DNA of 64,000 nt from Maricaulis sp. (lineage in GTDB: Bacteria > Pseudomonadota > Alphaproteobacteria > Caulobacterales > Maricaulaceae): positions 1-64,000 of the forward strand of contig NZ_JASBRQ010000005.1 in NCBI RefSeq assembly GCF_030149425.1, written 5' to 3'. The notes beneath the pieces were generated by a model. The model was not told the DNA's origin and did not search any database. It saw nothing but the letters and a program-made list of their open reading frames with translations. Positions within the stretch are counted from its first letter, which is position 1. Every line of letters starts with the position of its first letter. Shown one piece after another: positions 47,179-57,100 of the stretch. The position numbers and the translations under genes are program-made.

Positions 47179-47571
47179 ATGTCTTCCGAGTGGTCTGACC
47201 CGCGTCCGATGTCACCGCACCTGCAGGTGTGGCGCTGGCATGCGACGATGGCGTCTTCAATCCTGCACCGCGCGACCGGCGTGGCCAATTATGTCGGCGC
47301 TGTCGCCATCGCTGTCTGGATCATCCTGCTGGCGGTTGGCGCCGAGGCGAGCATCGGCTTCCTGTTTGAAGGCTGGATGGCCTGGGTGACCCGTTTCGGG
47401 CTGATCGCCCTGACCTATTCGGTCGCCTATCACTGGCTTAACGGCCTGCGCCACCTGGTCTGGGATTTCGGCAAGGGTTACGACGCCAAGGGCTCGAACC
47501 AGCGTTCCATCCTGATCATGATCGGCGCCGTCATTCCGACGGCACTGCTCTGGCTCAATCTGGGGAATTGA
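47179..47571 (+). CDS. sdhC: Succinate dehydrogenase cytochrome b556 subunit
   Basis: A 130-residue membrane anchor of complex II with three helices. RPMSPHLQVWRWHATMASSILHRATG is the SdhC signature, with the Ser/Arg of the quinone site, and the haem-ligand His is in YHWLNGLRHLVWD. The ATG at 47179 follows GAAGGAAGGGG. First gene of sdhCDAB. Confidence 0.95.
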   Translation: MSSEWSDPRPMSPHLQVWRWHATMASSILHRATGVANYVGAVAIAVWIILLAVGAEASIGFLFEGWMAWVTRFGLIALTYSVAYHWLNGLRHLVWDFGKGYDAKGSNQRSILIMIGAVIPTALLWLNLGN

Positions 47572-47573
47572 TC

Positions 47574-47951
47574 ATGTCCGATTATCGCACCCCCACTGCA
47601 AAAGTCCGCGGCCTTGGCGCCTCCGGCCATGGTGCCGGTCACTGGATCGCGCATCGCGTCTCCGCCATCGCCATGTTCCTCCTGGCCCCGGTCTTCGTCT
47701 GGATGCTGGCGACCTCGGGCGCGCCCGATCCGGATGCGACCCGCGCCTTCCTCGCCTCGCCGGCCGGCTCCATCGTCACCCTGCTGACGCTGACTGCGGC
47801 GTTGTATCACATGCGTCTGGGTATGCAGGTGATCATCGAGGACTACATCCACAAGACGGGCACGAAGGTGTTGCTTCTGGTCGGCAATACGCTGCTGACC
47901 ATGGGCCTGTGGCTGGTCACCGCCTTCTTCCTGGTCAAATTCGCGCTGTAA
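47574..47951 (+). CDS. sdhD: Succinate dehydrogenase membrane anchor subunit
   Basis: A 125-residue, three-helix anchor. GASGHGAGHWIAHRVSAIAM holds conserved quinone-site residues, and AALYHMRLGMQVIIEDYIH has the haem-ligand His and the quinone-binding DY. The ATG at 47574 lies two bases after the sdhC stop. The short C-terminal helix is typical. Confidence 0.94.
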   Translation: MSDYRTPTAKVRGLGASGHGAGHWIAHRVSAIAMFLLAPVFVWMLATSGAPDPDATRAFLASPAGSIVTLLTLTAALYHMRLGMQVIIEDYIHKTGTKVLLLVGNTLLTMGLWLVTAFFLVKFAL

Positions 47952-47963
47952 CGGACGTTTCTC

Positions 47964-49751
47964 ATGGCTGAATACAACTGGATCGATCACACTTATGACG
48001 TGGTCGTCGTCGGCGCCGGCGGTTCCGGCCTGCGCGCCGCCCTTGGGGCCTCCCAGGCTGGTCTGAAGACCGCCTGCATCTCCAAGGTCTTCCCCACCCG
48101 CTCGCACACGGTCGCGGCCCAGGGCGGTATCTCTGCTTCGCTCGGCAATATGGGCGAGGACGACTGGCGCTGGCATATGTACGACACCGTCAAGGGCTCC
48201 GACTGGCTCGGTGACCAGGACGCGATCGAATATCTCTGCCGCAATGCGCCGGAAGCGGTGTACGAGCTCGAGCACTGGGGCGTGCCTTTCTCGCGTACCG
48301 AAGACGGCAAGATCTATCAGCGCGCCTTTGGCGGCATGACCCGCAATTTCGGTGAAGGCCCGGTGCAGCGCACCTGCGCCGCCGCCGACCGCACCGGTCA
48401 CGCCATCCTGCACACGCTGTATGGTCAGTCGGTCCGCAATGAGACCGAGTTCTTCATCGAGTATTTCGCGCTCGATCTGATCATGGACGAAGACGGCGCC
48501 TGCCGCGGTATCACGGCCTGGAAGCTGGACGATGGTACGCTGCACCGTTTCCGCGCCCAGAAAGTCATCCTGGCGACCGGCGGCTATGGCCGGGCCTATT
48601 TCTCCGCCACCTCGGCCCACACCTGTACCGGTGACGGCAATGCCATGGTGCTGCGCGCGGGCCTGCCGCTGCAGGACATGGAGTTTGTCCAGTTCCACCC
48701 GACCGGCATTTACGGCGCCGGCGTTCTCATCACCGAGGGCGCGCGCGGTGAGGGCGGTTATCTGACCAACTCGGAAGGCGAGCGCTTCATGGAGCGCTAT
48801 GCGCCATCGGCCAAGGACCTCGCCTCGCGCGATGTGGTCTCGCGCTCGATGACGATCGAGATCCGTGAGGGTCGCGGTGTGGGCGCCAATGGCGATCATA
48901 TCCACCTCCATCTCGACCACCTCGACCCGGCCGTTCTGGCCGAGCGCCTGCCGGGCATTTCCGAAAGCGCCAAAGTCTTTGCCGGTGTCGATGTGACCAA
49001 GGCGCCGATCCCGGTCCTGCCGACGGTCCACTACAATATGGGCGGCATCCCGACCAATTATCACGGCGAGGTCCTGACCAAGACCGGCGATAATGAAGAT
49101 ACGATCGTGCCGGGCCTGATGGCTGTCGGCGAAGCGGCCTGTGTCTCGGTGCACGGTGCCAACCGCCTCGGTTCCAACTCCCTGATCGACCTGGTGGTCT
49201 TCGGCCGCGCGGCCGGTCTGCGCGTCGGCGAGACGGTGGAAGCCGGTGCAACGCAGAAAGAGCTCACGGCCAAGGATGGCCAGCTCTCGCTCGACCGCCT
49301 CGACAAGTTCCGCCACGCCAAGGGCGGCACGCCGACCGCGAAACTGCGCCTGGAAATGCAGCGGGCGATGCAGGAAAACTGCGCCGTCTTCCGCACCGGC
49401 GAAGTGCTCGACGAGGGCGTAGAGAAGATCAAGACGGTCTATTCCGGCCTGCCGGACGTCGCCGTCACCGACCGCACCATGGTCTGGAATACCGACCTCA
49501 TGGAAACGCTGGAATTCGACAACCTCATCGCCCAGGCGGCGGTGACGGTGAATTCCGCGGCCAACCGCGAGGAAAGCCGCGGCGCGCATGCCCGCGAGGA
49601 CTATCCGGATCGCAATGACGAGACGTGGATGAAGCACACCCTGGCCTGGGCCAGCGAAACGGGCGAGGTCAACATCGACTATCGCTCGGTGCATACCTAC
49701 ACCATGTCCAACGACATCGCTTACATCGAGCCTAAGGCCCGGGTTTACTAA
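47964..49751 (+). CDS. sdhA: Succinate dehydrogenase flavoprotein subunit
   Basis: A 595-residue FAD-binding catalytic subunit oxidising succinate. [15 protein letters not shown] is the dinucleotide motif, [16 protein letters not shown] carries the His to which FAD is covalently bound, and [21 protein letters not shown] and [17 protein letters not shown] form the active site. Standard length. Starts 12 bases after sdhD. Confidence 0.97.
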   Translation: MAEYNWIDHTYDVVVVGAGGSGLRAALGASQAGLKTACISKVFPTRSHTVAAQGGISASLGNMGEDDWRWHMYDTVKGSDWLGDQDAIEYLCRNAPEAVYELEHWGVPFSRTEDGKIYQRAFGGMTRNFGEGPVQRTCAAADRTGHAILHTLYGQSVRNETEFFIEYFALDLIMDEDGACRGITAWKLDDGTLHRFRAQKVILATGGYGRAYFSATSAHTCTGDGNAMVLRAGLPLQDMEFVQFHPTGIYGAGVLITEGARGEGGYLTNSEGERFMERYAPSAKDLASRDVVSRSMTIEIREGRGVGANGDHIHLHLDHLDPAVLAERLPGISESAKVFAGVDVTKAPIPVLPTVHYNMGGIPTNYHGEVLTKTGDNEDTIVPGLMAVGEAACVSVHGANRLGSNSLIDLVVFGRAAGLRVGETVEAGATQKELTAKDGQLSLDRLDKFRHAKGGTPTAKLRLEMQRAMQENCAVFRTGEVLDEGVEKIKTVYSGLPDVAVTDRTMVWNTDLMETLEFDNLIAQAAVTVNSAANREESRGAHAREDYPDRNDETWMKHTLAWASETGEVNIDYRSVHTYTMSNDIAYIEPKARVY

Positions 49752-49762
49752 GGACGAAACGC

Positions 49763-50542
49763 ATGGTTCAGCTCACACTTCCCCGCGGTTCGCAGCCCAA
49801 GAAGGGCAAGACCTGGCCCAAGCCGGACGGCGCCAAGAATACGCGGACGTTCCGCGTCTACCGCTATGACCCGGAAGGCGAAGAGGGTCCGCGCTGGGAC
49901 ACTTACAAGGTCGATATGGATGATTGCGGGCCGATGGTGCTCGACGCTGTCCTGTGGATCAAAAACAATATCGACAGTTCGCTGGCTTTCCGCCGCTCCT
50001 GTCGTGAGGGCGTGTGCGGGTCCTGTTCGATGAATATCGGCGGCCGCAACACCATCGCCTGTACGTCGGGCATCGAGGACTATCAGGGCACGATCACGAT
50101 CGCGCCGCTGCCGCATCAGCCGGTGGTCAAGGACCTGATTCCGGATCTGACGACCTTCTACGCCCAGCATGCGGCGGTGAAGCCCTATCTCAAGACCGAT
50201 ACGCCGGCTCCTGAGAAAGAGTGGCGCCAGTCGCCGGAAGAGCGCGAAGAGCTTGATGGCCTCTATGAGTGCATCATGTGCGCCTCCTGTTCGACTGCCT
50301 GCCCGTCCTATTGGTGGAATGGCGACAAATACATGGGCCCGGCGGCCCTGCTGCAGGCCTATCGCTGGCTCGCGGACAGTCGCGACGAAGCCAAGGGCGA
50401 ACGCCTGGAAGAGCTCAACGACCCGTTCAAGCTCTATCGTTGCCACACCATCATGAACTGTACGCAGGTCTGCCCGAAGGGACTCAACCCGGCCAAGGCG
50501 ATCGGCGAGATCAAGAAAATGATGGTCGAGCGCGAAGGCTAG
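49763..50542 (+). CDS. sdhB: Succinate dehydrogenase iron-sulfur subunit
   Basis: A 259-residue electron-transfer subunit. [2Fe-2S] ligands are in [16 protein letters not shown]; the [4Fe-4S] and [3Fe-4S] ligands are in [17 protein letters not shown] and [17 protein letters not shown]. It passes electrons from FAD to quinone. AAGGA precedes the ATG. A terminator follows the gene. Confidence 0.97.
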   Translation: MVQLTLPRGSQPKKGKTWPKPDGAKNTRTFRVYRYDPEGEEGPRWDTYKVDMDDCGPMVLDAVLWIKNNIDSSLAFRRSCREGVCGSCSMNIGGRNTIACTSGIEDYQGTITIAPLPHQPVVKDLIPDLTTFYAQHAAVKPYLKTDTPAPEKEWRQSPEEREELDGLYECIMCASCSTACPSYWWNGDKYMGPAALLQAYRWLADSRDEAKGERLEELNDPFKLYRCHTIMNCTQVCPKGLNPAKAIGEIKKMMVEREG

Positions 50543-50565
50543 AGCGCCGCGCCATACCTGACAGG

Positions 50566-50598
50566 AAAAGCCCCGCCGGTGAGCCGGCGGGGCTTTTT
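50566..50598 (+). terminator. Intrinsic terminator of the sdh operon
   Basis: A 9-bp GC stem (CCCCGCCGG / CCGGCGGGG), extended by AAAAG/CTTTT pairs, closed by TGAG and followed by T residues, begins 24 bases after sdhB. The A-run on its left side could let it also end the opposing acyltransferase transcript. Confidence 0.9.
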
Positions 50599-50639
50599 CG
50601 TATCCACCCGTATCCGCGATCCAGCGCGTTGCGCGCGGC

Positions 50640-51491
50640 TCAGGGGTGCCCGTTTTCCCAAGGCGCGATCTCGCACAGATCGCGCAGGCGGGCGGTCAGT
50701 TCGACATCGCTGCCCGGTTCATTGGCGGCATCAAGCGCGCGGCCGTAATGCAGCCGGTAGCGCGACCCGGCCTTGCCCATCAGCCCGTGAAAAATAGTCA
50801 TGTCCTTGAGCTCTTCATTGATCTGGGCGAGGGCGTAGTAGAGCACAGGCATGCGCTGGCGGACTGAGAGCGGAATGATCGGTGCCTTGAACTTGCGAGC
50901 CAGGCTGGCTGCAGTCGGGTGCCAGACCTTGTCCTTCAGACGCCAGCCTTTCCAATGCCATTCCGACATCCGGCCGGACGGGAAGACGACAATACACTTG
51001 CCGGCTTTGAATTCGGCAAAGGCGCGCTTGAGCAATTCCCGCGACTGGCTGCGATTGCGCTCATCCTCGCGCCACTCCACCGGGATAATGCGTTCTTCCA
51101 GGCCCGGGCAGACCTTGAGCGCGTCGCGGTTGGCGAAGAAGACCGTGTCGGGGCGTTTGGCCTTGATGGAGTCCCACAGGGCCAGACCATCGGCGATGCC
51201 GCCGGGATGATTGGCCACGATGACGCAGGCCCCTTCCGCCGGCACCCGGTCCAGCCCCAGGGTCTCGACATTGAGATGCAGGTAATCGGCGGTCCAGTTC
51301 AGGCAATCGGTGCCGGAGAGCTCGGCGATCTGGTCGACCATCCACACCGCTTTCTTATAGCCCAGCAGCGGATAGCCGATCGTCTTGATCAGCGGCCAGA
51401 ACGGCGTGTGGATCAGTTTCGGGGCGCGGTCCTCGATCAGCTCATCGACGATATGCTTGGATCGGACGGCGACGGAATCAGTCTCAGTCAT
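50640..51491 (-). CDS. Lysophospholipid acyltransferase-like protein
   Basis: A 283-residue acyltransferase-fold protein. VIVANHPGGIADGLALWDSI provides the His...Asp catalytic motif, although the spacing (His, five residues, Asp) differs from the textbook HX4D; KCIVVFPSGRMSEW is the glycerophosphate-binding block and PIIPLSV follows. It may acylate lysophosphatidate or an ornithine-type lipid. The ATG at 51491 (MTETDSVAV) is preferred; the longer frame adds 44 unlikely residues. Confidence 0.82.
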   Translation of the reverse strand: MTETDSVAVRSKHIVDELIEDRAPKLIHTPFWPLIKTIGYPLLGYKKAVWMVDQIAELSGTDCLNWTADYLHLNVETLGLDRVPAEGACVIVANHPGGIADGLALWDSIKAKRPDTVFFANRDALKVCPGLEERIIPVEWREDERNRSQSRELLKRAFAEFKAGKCIVVFPSGRMSEWHWKGWRLKDKVWHPTAASLARKFKAPIIPLSVRQRMPVLYYALAQINEELKDMTIFHGLMGKAGSRYRLHYGRALDAANEPGSDVELTARLRDLCEIAPWENGHP

Positions 51492-51637
51492 GCGTTGAGA
51501 GAACTCCCAAGCGGCGCCCGAGGCAATCGCGAAAAGCTTGCTGCAGGCGCGAAGGGTTAACGGGCCTTTACCACTTGGCCCGCCGTTTGCGATGCGGTGG
51601 TCAGGTATTAACCGACTGTTCATGATCGGGACGCGCC

Positions 51638-52312
51638 ATGACCCTGACTGACACTGCCCCAGCCGGCACCTTGCGTAAGCTGCCCAATAAACGCGCCAGC
51701 CTGGTCGATGACCTGGCCGCTGATTTTCTTGGCCTGGTGGTCAAGCCGGGAGATCGAAGCCTGCAACTGGGTCAGTCCGTTCTGGGAACCACCTGTCTGA
51801 AAAACGGCGCCTTCCATGAGTGTGTGGGGGATAAGGCTGCGGTCTCAGCCCTGCGGTCCGATTGCCACAGCCGCAAGGTCGACACCCCGCGTCTGAGCCT
51901 GCCCAGCCGGGCCGGGGAAAGTGCAACAGCGCAGGATCTCGATCTGGCCATTGTCGGCGGCGGGACCGGTTTTGCGCTGCTGGCCTCGAACTGGCGCGAT
52001 ATCTCGCAGCGTCTCAAGCTGGGCGGTGTTCTGATGCTGAGCGAGTGCAGCCGCGGTGCTGTCGCACGCCTTGCGGATGCCCTTTACACGGACCCGGCCT
52101 GGGCGTTTCAGGACATGATCGGGGGCGATATTGCTGTCTACCGCAAGGTCAGGCTGATCGCCGATGACGTGCCGGAAGAGCGGATGAACCCCGCCGTTGA
52201 ACCGGCAGTGTCCGAGGTTCCGCAGGAGCAGCCGGGGCTGCTTTCCGGTGTGCTTCGTACCTTGTTCCGGGCCTCGCCGCGGCCGCGCAGCGTGCGCTCC
52301 GGGCGCGGATAA
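51638..52312 (+). CDS. Degenerate SAM-methyltransferase-like protein
   Basis: A 224-residue protein with the order of a class I methyltransferase: KPGDRSLQLGQSVLGTTCLK in place of motif I, LDLAIVGGGTGFALLA at the motif-IV position, and RLKLGGVLMLSECSRG at the post-motif. Motif I lacks the usual GxGxG, so cofactor binding is doubtful. The C-terminus is Arg/Ser/Pro-rich (ASPRPRSVRSGRG). Divergent from the acyltransferase. Function unknown. Confidence 0.65.
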   Translation: MTLTDTAPAGTLRKLPNKRASLVDDLAADFLGLVVKPGDRSLQLGQSVLGTTCLKNGAFHECVGDKAAVSALRSDCHSRKVDTPRLSLPSRAGESATAQDLDLAIVGGGTGFALLASNWRDISQRLKLGGVLMLSECSRGAVARLADALYTDPAWAFQDMIGGDIAVYRKVRLIADDVPEERMNPAVEPAVSEVPQEQPGLLSGVLRTLFRASPRPRSVRSGRG

Positions 52313-52389
52313 TGACCGCAATCGGAGCTGCGGCTGTCCCCACTGTGTGATGTCGCAAAATTTTCATGAATTTAGTACGTGACGGTCAT

Positions 52390-52404
52390 GGTTACGACGT
52401 AACC
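52390..52404 (+). promoter_or_regulatory. Candidate ArsR operator (15-bp palindrome)
   Basis: GGTTACG-A-CGTAACC is a perfect palindrome that ends nine bases before the arsR ATG. An outer inverted pair, GTCATGG (52385-52391) and CCATGAC (52411-52417), surrounds it and includes the start codon. Position at the arsR 5' end suggests autoregulation; binding to the palindrome would block initiation. Confidence 0.5.
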
Positions 52405-52412
52405 GGATCGCC

Positions 52413-52760
52413 ATGACGACGCGTCTTGCCCTGTCCGGATTTTCGGCCCTGTCGCACCCGGTCCGTCTGGCCTTGTTCCAGGCCCTGTGCCGGCGTGCGC
52501 CTGAACGCGTCCCTGCCGGAGAGCTGGCGGAGGGGTTTGATGTGCCGCCCTCAACCATGACCGGGCATCTTCGTGCCCTCGAGCGGGCCGGTTTGATCCG
52601 CTCTGAGCGCCGGTCGCGCTTCATGCTCTACTCGCTCGATAGCGAGGGATCGCAGCGTTTCATCCGCTATCTTATCGAGGATTGCTGCGCCAACCGGACC
52701 GATATTTGCGGCGGTCTGCCGGCTCCATCTGATTCAACCGATCTGCAGCACGCCTCATGA
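52413..52760 (+). CDS. arsR: ArsR-family arsenic-responsive repressor
   Basis: A 115-residue winged-HTH repressor (SHPVRLALFQALCRRAP, PPSTMTGHLRALERAGLIRSERR). The E. coli-type ELCVC metal motif is missing; instead three cysteines at the C-terminal helix (C91, C92, C99 in EDCCANRTDICGG) resemble the As(III) site of A. ferrooxidans-type ArsR. It should release the operon on As(III) binding. It overlaps arsC as ATGA. Confidence 0.87.
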   Translation: MTTRLALSGFSALSHPVRLALFQALCRRAPERVPAGELAEGFDVPPSTMTGHLRALERAGLIRSERRSRFMLYSLDSEGSQRFIRYLIEDCCANRTDICGGLPAPSDSTDLQHAS

Positions 52761-53254
52761 GAGATACACCCTATTCGGTGCTGTTTTTATGCACCGCCAA
52801 TTCTGCCCGCTCGATCCTTGCGGAAGCCATTCTGGCGCGCCAGGCCGGCTCGCGCTTCATGTCTCTCTCGGCCGGTTCCCAGCCGAGGGGTCAGATCCAC
52901 CCGCTTGCGCTCAACCTGTTGCAGCAGAAGGGCTACGACATTTCCGGTTTTCGTTCGAAAAGCTGGGACGAGTTCGATGAAAGCCAGATGGCCAACGGGG
53001 TCGACTTTGTCTTCACCGTCTGTGACAGCGCCGCAGCGGAGGTTTGCCCGGTCTGGCCGGGGCATCCGCTGACCGCGCATTGGGGCATTGCGGACCCGGC
53101 CGCGGCCTCCGGGTCCGAGGCCGAGCAGCGTCTGGCCTTTGTAACCGCCTATAACCAGCTCAAGGCCCGGATCGACGCCTTCATCGCCCTGCCCGATCTC
53201 GGTATCGACCGGCTGGCCCTGAAGGCCAAGTTGCAGGATATCGGCCGTCTCTGA
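52757..53254 (+). CDS. arsC: Arsenate reductase (low-molecular-weight phosphatase type)
   Basis: A 165-residue LMW-PTP-fold reductase converting arsenate to arsenite. C12 in LFLCTANSARS begins the CX5R phosphate loop; C89 and C97 in VCDSAAAEVCPVWPG are the resolving cysteines. The C-terminal AYNQLKARIDAFIALP is typical of this group. It is unrelated to the ArsC-like gene at 6.9 kb. Coupled to arsR by ATGA; followed by a MIP channel. Confidence 0.9.
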   Translation: MRDTPYSVLFLCTANSARSILAEAILARQAGSRFMSLSAGSQPRGQIHPLALNLLQQKGYDISGFRSKSWDEFDESQMANGVDFVFTVCDSAAAEVCPVWPGHPLTAHWGIADPAAASGSEAEQRLAFVTAYNQLKARIDAFIALPDLGIDRLALKAKLQDIGRL

Positions 53255-53274
53255 CGCGCCCGGGGGGAAATGGC

Positions 53275-53922
53275 ATGATCAAGAAACTGGCGGCTGAGGC
53301 CATCGGCACGGCCTTCTTGCTGGTTGCTGTGGTGGGAAGCGGCATCATGGCCGAGACCCTGACCGGGGATGACGCCCTTGCCCTGCTGGCTAATGCCATT
53401 GCGACGGGTGCGGCCCTTTATGTGCTGATTACCACGCTCGGCCCGGTGTCCGGTGCGCATTTCAATCCGGCGGTGACGCTCGCCATGGCAATCTGCCGGC
53501 GTATCCCGGCTGGCGAGGGCCTCGCTTATGTGGCCGTGCAGATCATTGCGGGCGTGCTCGGCGTCTGGTTGACGCATTTCATGTTCGAGGCCGACATTGT
53601 CCAACTGTCGATGAAGGCCCGTGCCGGCTGGCCCCAGCTGGGGTCCGAGGTGTTGGCGACGTTCGGCCTGGTCTTCTTCATCTTCATGGCGGTGCGCTAT
53701 CGCGGCGAGGCGGTCGCGGCGACCGTGGCGCTGTACATCACGGGCGCCTATTGGTTCACCGCCTCGACGAGTTTTGCCAATCCGGCGGTGACCATCGCCC
53801 GCTCCCTGACGGACACATTCTCCGGTATCGCCCCGGGAGACGCGCCTGGCTTCATCGCCGCCCAACTGGCCGGCGCCGTGATTGCGGCTGGTGTGGCCAG
53901 CTGGCTGATCCGGGAAAACTAG
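53275..53922 (+). CDS. aqpS: Aquaporin/aquaglyceroporin-type channel (AqpS-like)
   Basis: A 215-residue MIP-family channel with six helices and two NPA boxes (HFNPAVTLAM and FANPAVTIAR). The gene order arsR-arsC-aqp without arsB or ACR3 matches the rhizobial solution in which an aquaglyceroporin lets internally formed arsenite leave down its gradient. GGGGGG precedes the ATG. The symbol is given by context and order. Confidence 0.87.
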   Translation: MIKKLAAEAIGTAFLLVAVVGSGIMAETLTGDDALALLANAIATGAALYVLITTLGPVSGAHFNPAVTLAMAICRRIPAGEGLAYVAVQIIAGVLGVWLTHFMFEADIVQLSMKARAGWPQLGSEVLATFGLVFFIFMAVRYRGEAVAATVALYITGAYWFTASTSFANPAVTIARSLTDTFSGIAPGDAPGFIAAQLAGAVIAAGVASWLIREN

Positions 53923-53936
53923 ATCAATTGCATTGA

Positions 53937-54019
53937 TGTGCTGCCGGCGCGGGGCCGTGTCGGCGGGCGGGTGAGCGAGGACGTAAGTCCCGCGCGCCGT
54001 GGATCGTGCCGGCAGCACA
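53937..54019. repeat. Nested long inverted repeat after the ars operon
   Basis: Outer arms TGTGCTGCCGGC and GCCGGCAGCACA (53937-53948 and 54008-54019) are perfect, and the pairing extends inward with wobbles. Inside, CGGCGGGCGGG and CCCGCGCGCCG (53961-53971, 53989-53999) form a second stem with one mismatch; its loop contains GGACGTAAGTCC, itself a hairpin with a GTAA tetraloop. There is no U-tract. It begins 14 bases after the aqpS stop. Further G/C-rich sequence runs to 54084. Confidence 0.75.
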
Positions 54020-54084
54020 GCAACAACGCAGGCGGGTCCGTGCATCCGTCGCCCGGCAAGATGAAAGCTTGGTAGGGCTTCGCA

Positions 54085-54120
54085 CAAAAGAAAACGCCCG
54101 GCCGCGATGGCCGGGCGTTT
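54085..54120 (-). terminator. Intrinsic terminator of the autotransporter gene
   Basis: A perfect 12-bp stem (54092-54103 with 54109-54120, core CGCCCGGCC) with a five-base loop is followed, reading on the minus strand, by TTTTCTTTT. It begins 23 bases after the autotransporter stop. Confidence 0.88.
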
Positions 54121-54142
54121 CCCTGAAATGTGCTGCCGTGGA

Positions 54143-57100
54143 TTAGAACGGCAGGGAGAAGGAAACGGAGACCGTGTCGCCTTCGGCGTAGTCACGATCG
54201 CTCGTTGCTTCATAGGTGAAGGCCAGCGAACCGCCATTCTCGAGCGGCACCGACATGGAGCCGGCGAACTCGAGCCAGTTGGTGTCCAGCTTGCCGTCGC
54301 CATTGGCGAAGACGGCAACACCCGGAGCGGCGCTGAAGGATGCGCTGAAGAGCTCGGTGCTGTCGCCCAGCTCCTTGGCGTAACCGGCATACATGCCCAG
54401 CATCACACCGCTACCGGCGTCGAAGGAGTAGGCACCGCCGACGCGGGTGATCAGGCTTTCATAGGACCGGCCGTCAATGTCCAGACCGCCCACGAGAGAG
54501 GTGGTGCTGGTGGCATCGAATTCCGTCTCGCTATAGCTCAGGCCTGCGATGGCAGCGAGGTTGTAATTCGCTTCCGGCAGGATGTCGTAGCGGAAGGAAC
54601 CGTCGATGCCGAAGCCGTCCGCATCGTAACGTGCAGCGCTGGTGGTCGTTGCGCCGACATTGACGAGGCGGGTGCTTTCGCTTTCGTGCTGGCTGGCGTG
54701 CAGGGCGACAGAGGCGTGCACACGATCCTGATCGTAGGACAGGAAGGCCGTGTACTGCTCGGTTTCCACGCTGTTGTCGGTGGAGCCGAAGGTCGCGCCC
54801 ATGATGTTGTCACTGTCGGCAAAGCCGAGAGCGACACCGGCACGCAGATTGTGGCCGATGCTGGCGTCGAAGCCGACGACGACATAATCGCCTTCGATTT
54901 CGCCGTCAGAGGCGCCCGGCAGGGTCTCGCCGGAGCCGTTGACCAGGCCGAAGGAACCGAAGACACGCATGTCGCGATCATCGCCATGCGCGCCATGGCC
55001 TTCCTTGGCCGAAGCCGCCATGGCCAGACCGGCCAGTTCCGGGTTCAGGGCCAGGCCATTGGCCTGCTTGGCCGATGCCATTACCGAGTTCACACCGCCG
55101 GTGGCGCTGTTGAAGTCACCGATATGGTTGCGCAGGGCACGGCTCAGCGTGTCGGTGTGCAGGCGTGCGGAGCGATCAAACAGCACCGATTCCCACGGAG
55201 ACAGGCTGTTGAGGCTGCTCAGCAGCGTGTCGCCCGACATCAGGTCGAGACCACCATAGATATCCTCCAGAGCCGCATAATCGGTGTCGCGCGCTGCGTG
55301 CAGCTGCTCAGCCAGATTGGCCTGGAAGAAGTTGGTGAAGGTTGCTTCGGTCGAGTACGGCAGGGCGTTCAGGGTTACACCCGTGGTCGAGGCGCCATAG
55401 CTCATCACCGGGGTCAGTACGCCCGGCAGGTCGGAGACAGCGGCGAAGGTGCCGATGCCGATGCCGGAAGCGGTGATGATCTCGAAGCTGTCACCATAAC
55501 GCGGCGTGTAGCCGGCGACCGGGTTCAGGATCAGTGCGCCATTGAGCGAGTAATCGCCATCGATCAGCAGGTTGTCCGAGGTGTTGCCCGGACCGATATC
55601 GGCCATCAGGACACCACCGGAGGACTGAACATAGTCACCGATGATTTCCAGCGTGCCGGTCGCGCCGATTGCGCCGGCATTGACCATGCCGCCGATGTTG
55701 AAGAGCGTGCCGGACTGGGAGACGCCGTTACCGAACAGGAGGTTGGTCTCGAACAGGTCAAGCTGGCCGGAGCCCGTCAGCGTACCGCCCCAGAGCACGA
55801 CTTCGCGCGTGCCGAGCAGGCCGTCGACATTGAGCAGGCCGTCGAAGACCTCAACATTGATCATCGACAGGATGGTCGAGGTGTCGAGGATGTCGAGGGC
55901 TGCGCCGTCACCGCGGATGTTCAGCTTGTCGATCTCCACAAAGGGCAGGTCCGCGGTGGTGGTGCCGTCTGCGTCGAGGGTGACCTCGAAGAACTGCGCC
56001 ACAGCCGAACCGAAGCCGTAATTATTGTCCGGAACGAAGTCGGTGGAACCCGGACCCGTAGCAGCGCCGCGATTGCCGGTGCTGCTGGACTGACCAGCCC
56101 AGCCGCCAGCCGGAGCTTCGGCAACGCCGGCATCGGCGACAAAGCCGGTGGCGACGAAGTCAGTAAAGACGCCCGGAGTGCCGTCCTGGACCGGAGCCTT
56201 GCCGGCAATACCGGCCGCCGTATTGGCTGCAGCGCCGGTGCCCGTTCCAACGACCAGGCCGTTGGCGGCGTCATTGGCGATGATGTCACCGGACAGGGTC
56301 TGAAAACCACCCGGGGCAACAGAACTGTCGGCAACGGCGAAGCCATTGGCCTTCTGGCTGTCGAGCGGTTCCTGCGGTGCCAGGCCGCCGGAGGTCGTGA
56401 AGTCCTCAACCGGCGTATCGAAGGCGATACCTTCCTGCGGACCGGTGCCGCCGACACCCGGTTCCGGACCGGTCGGCAGACCGTTCACGATATTGCCGGA
56501 GCCATCATAGATGAAATAGTTCGGATCCATGGTCTGGATCCAGTGCGTCGCGTCCGACCAATTGCCGTCGCCCGCATTCGCCGAGACGTATTTGTACGGG
56601 TTATTCTCGGAGATGAACTGGTGGAAGTTGAACAGCGGGTTGTAGTAGCTGACCTCGCCATAGGTTTGACCGGCCGAGTGGAAGAAGCCGCCAACGAAAC
56701 CACCGGAGAGCACGCCGAGGATGAGCGGGCTGTCATGGATGTTCATGGCCATGAGCGGGCCGCCGGAGTCACCGCCGGCCGTTGCCACTTCATTATCCAG
56801 GGCATCGCCCGGGAAATAGTCAATGCTCGGGCTCGGCAGGAGCAGCGTGTCGCCGTCGATGAAGCCGCCATCGAAACCGTTATTGTCGTCGCAGACGATG
56901 GAGTTGGTTGCGCCGAGCAGGAACGGGTCGGGCCCGCGCACACAGGTGCCGGTGCGGCCCGGAAGGTCGAAATCGGTCCAGTAGAGGGACTGATTGCTGG
57001 TTGCCGGGGCGTTGTAGAGCGCGTTCTGGGCCAGTGCGTTGAAGAAGTCGTTCTGCGATCCCATCATGCCCAGCATGTTCTCACCGGCGCGGCGCAGGCC

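Noticed and set aside
47478-49694. Minus-strand open frame of 738 codons across sdhD and sdhA
   Set aside because: sdhD and sdhA carry all family motifs; the antisense frame is Arg/His/Gly-rich without similarity to any family I know.
53937-54019. Nested inverted repeat as an ordinary intrinsic terminator for the ars operon
   Set aside because: No U-tract follows in either direction, and the size and nesting are far beyond a normal terminator.
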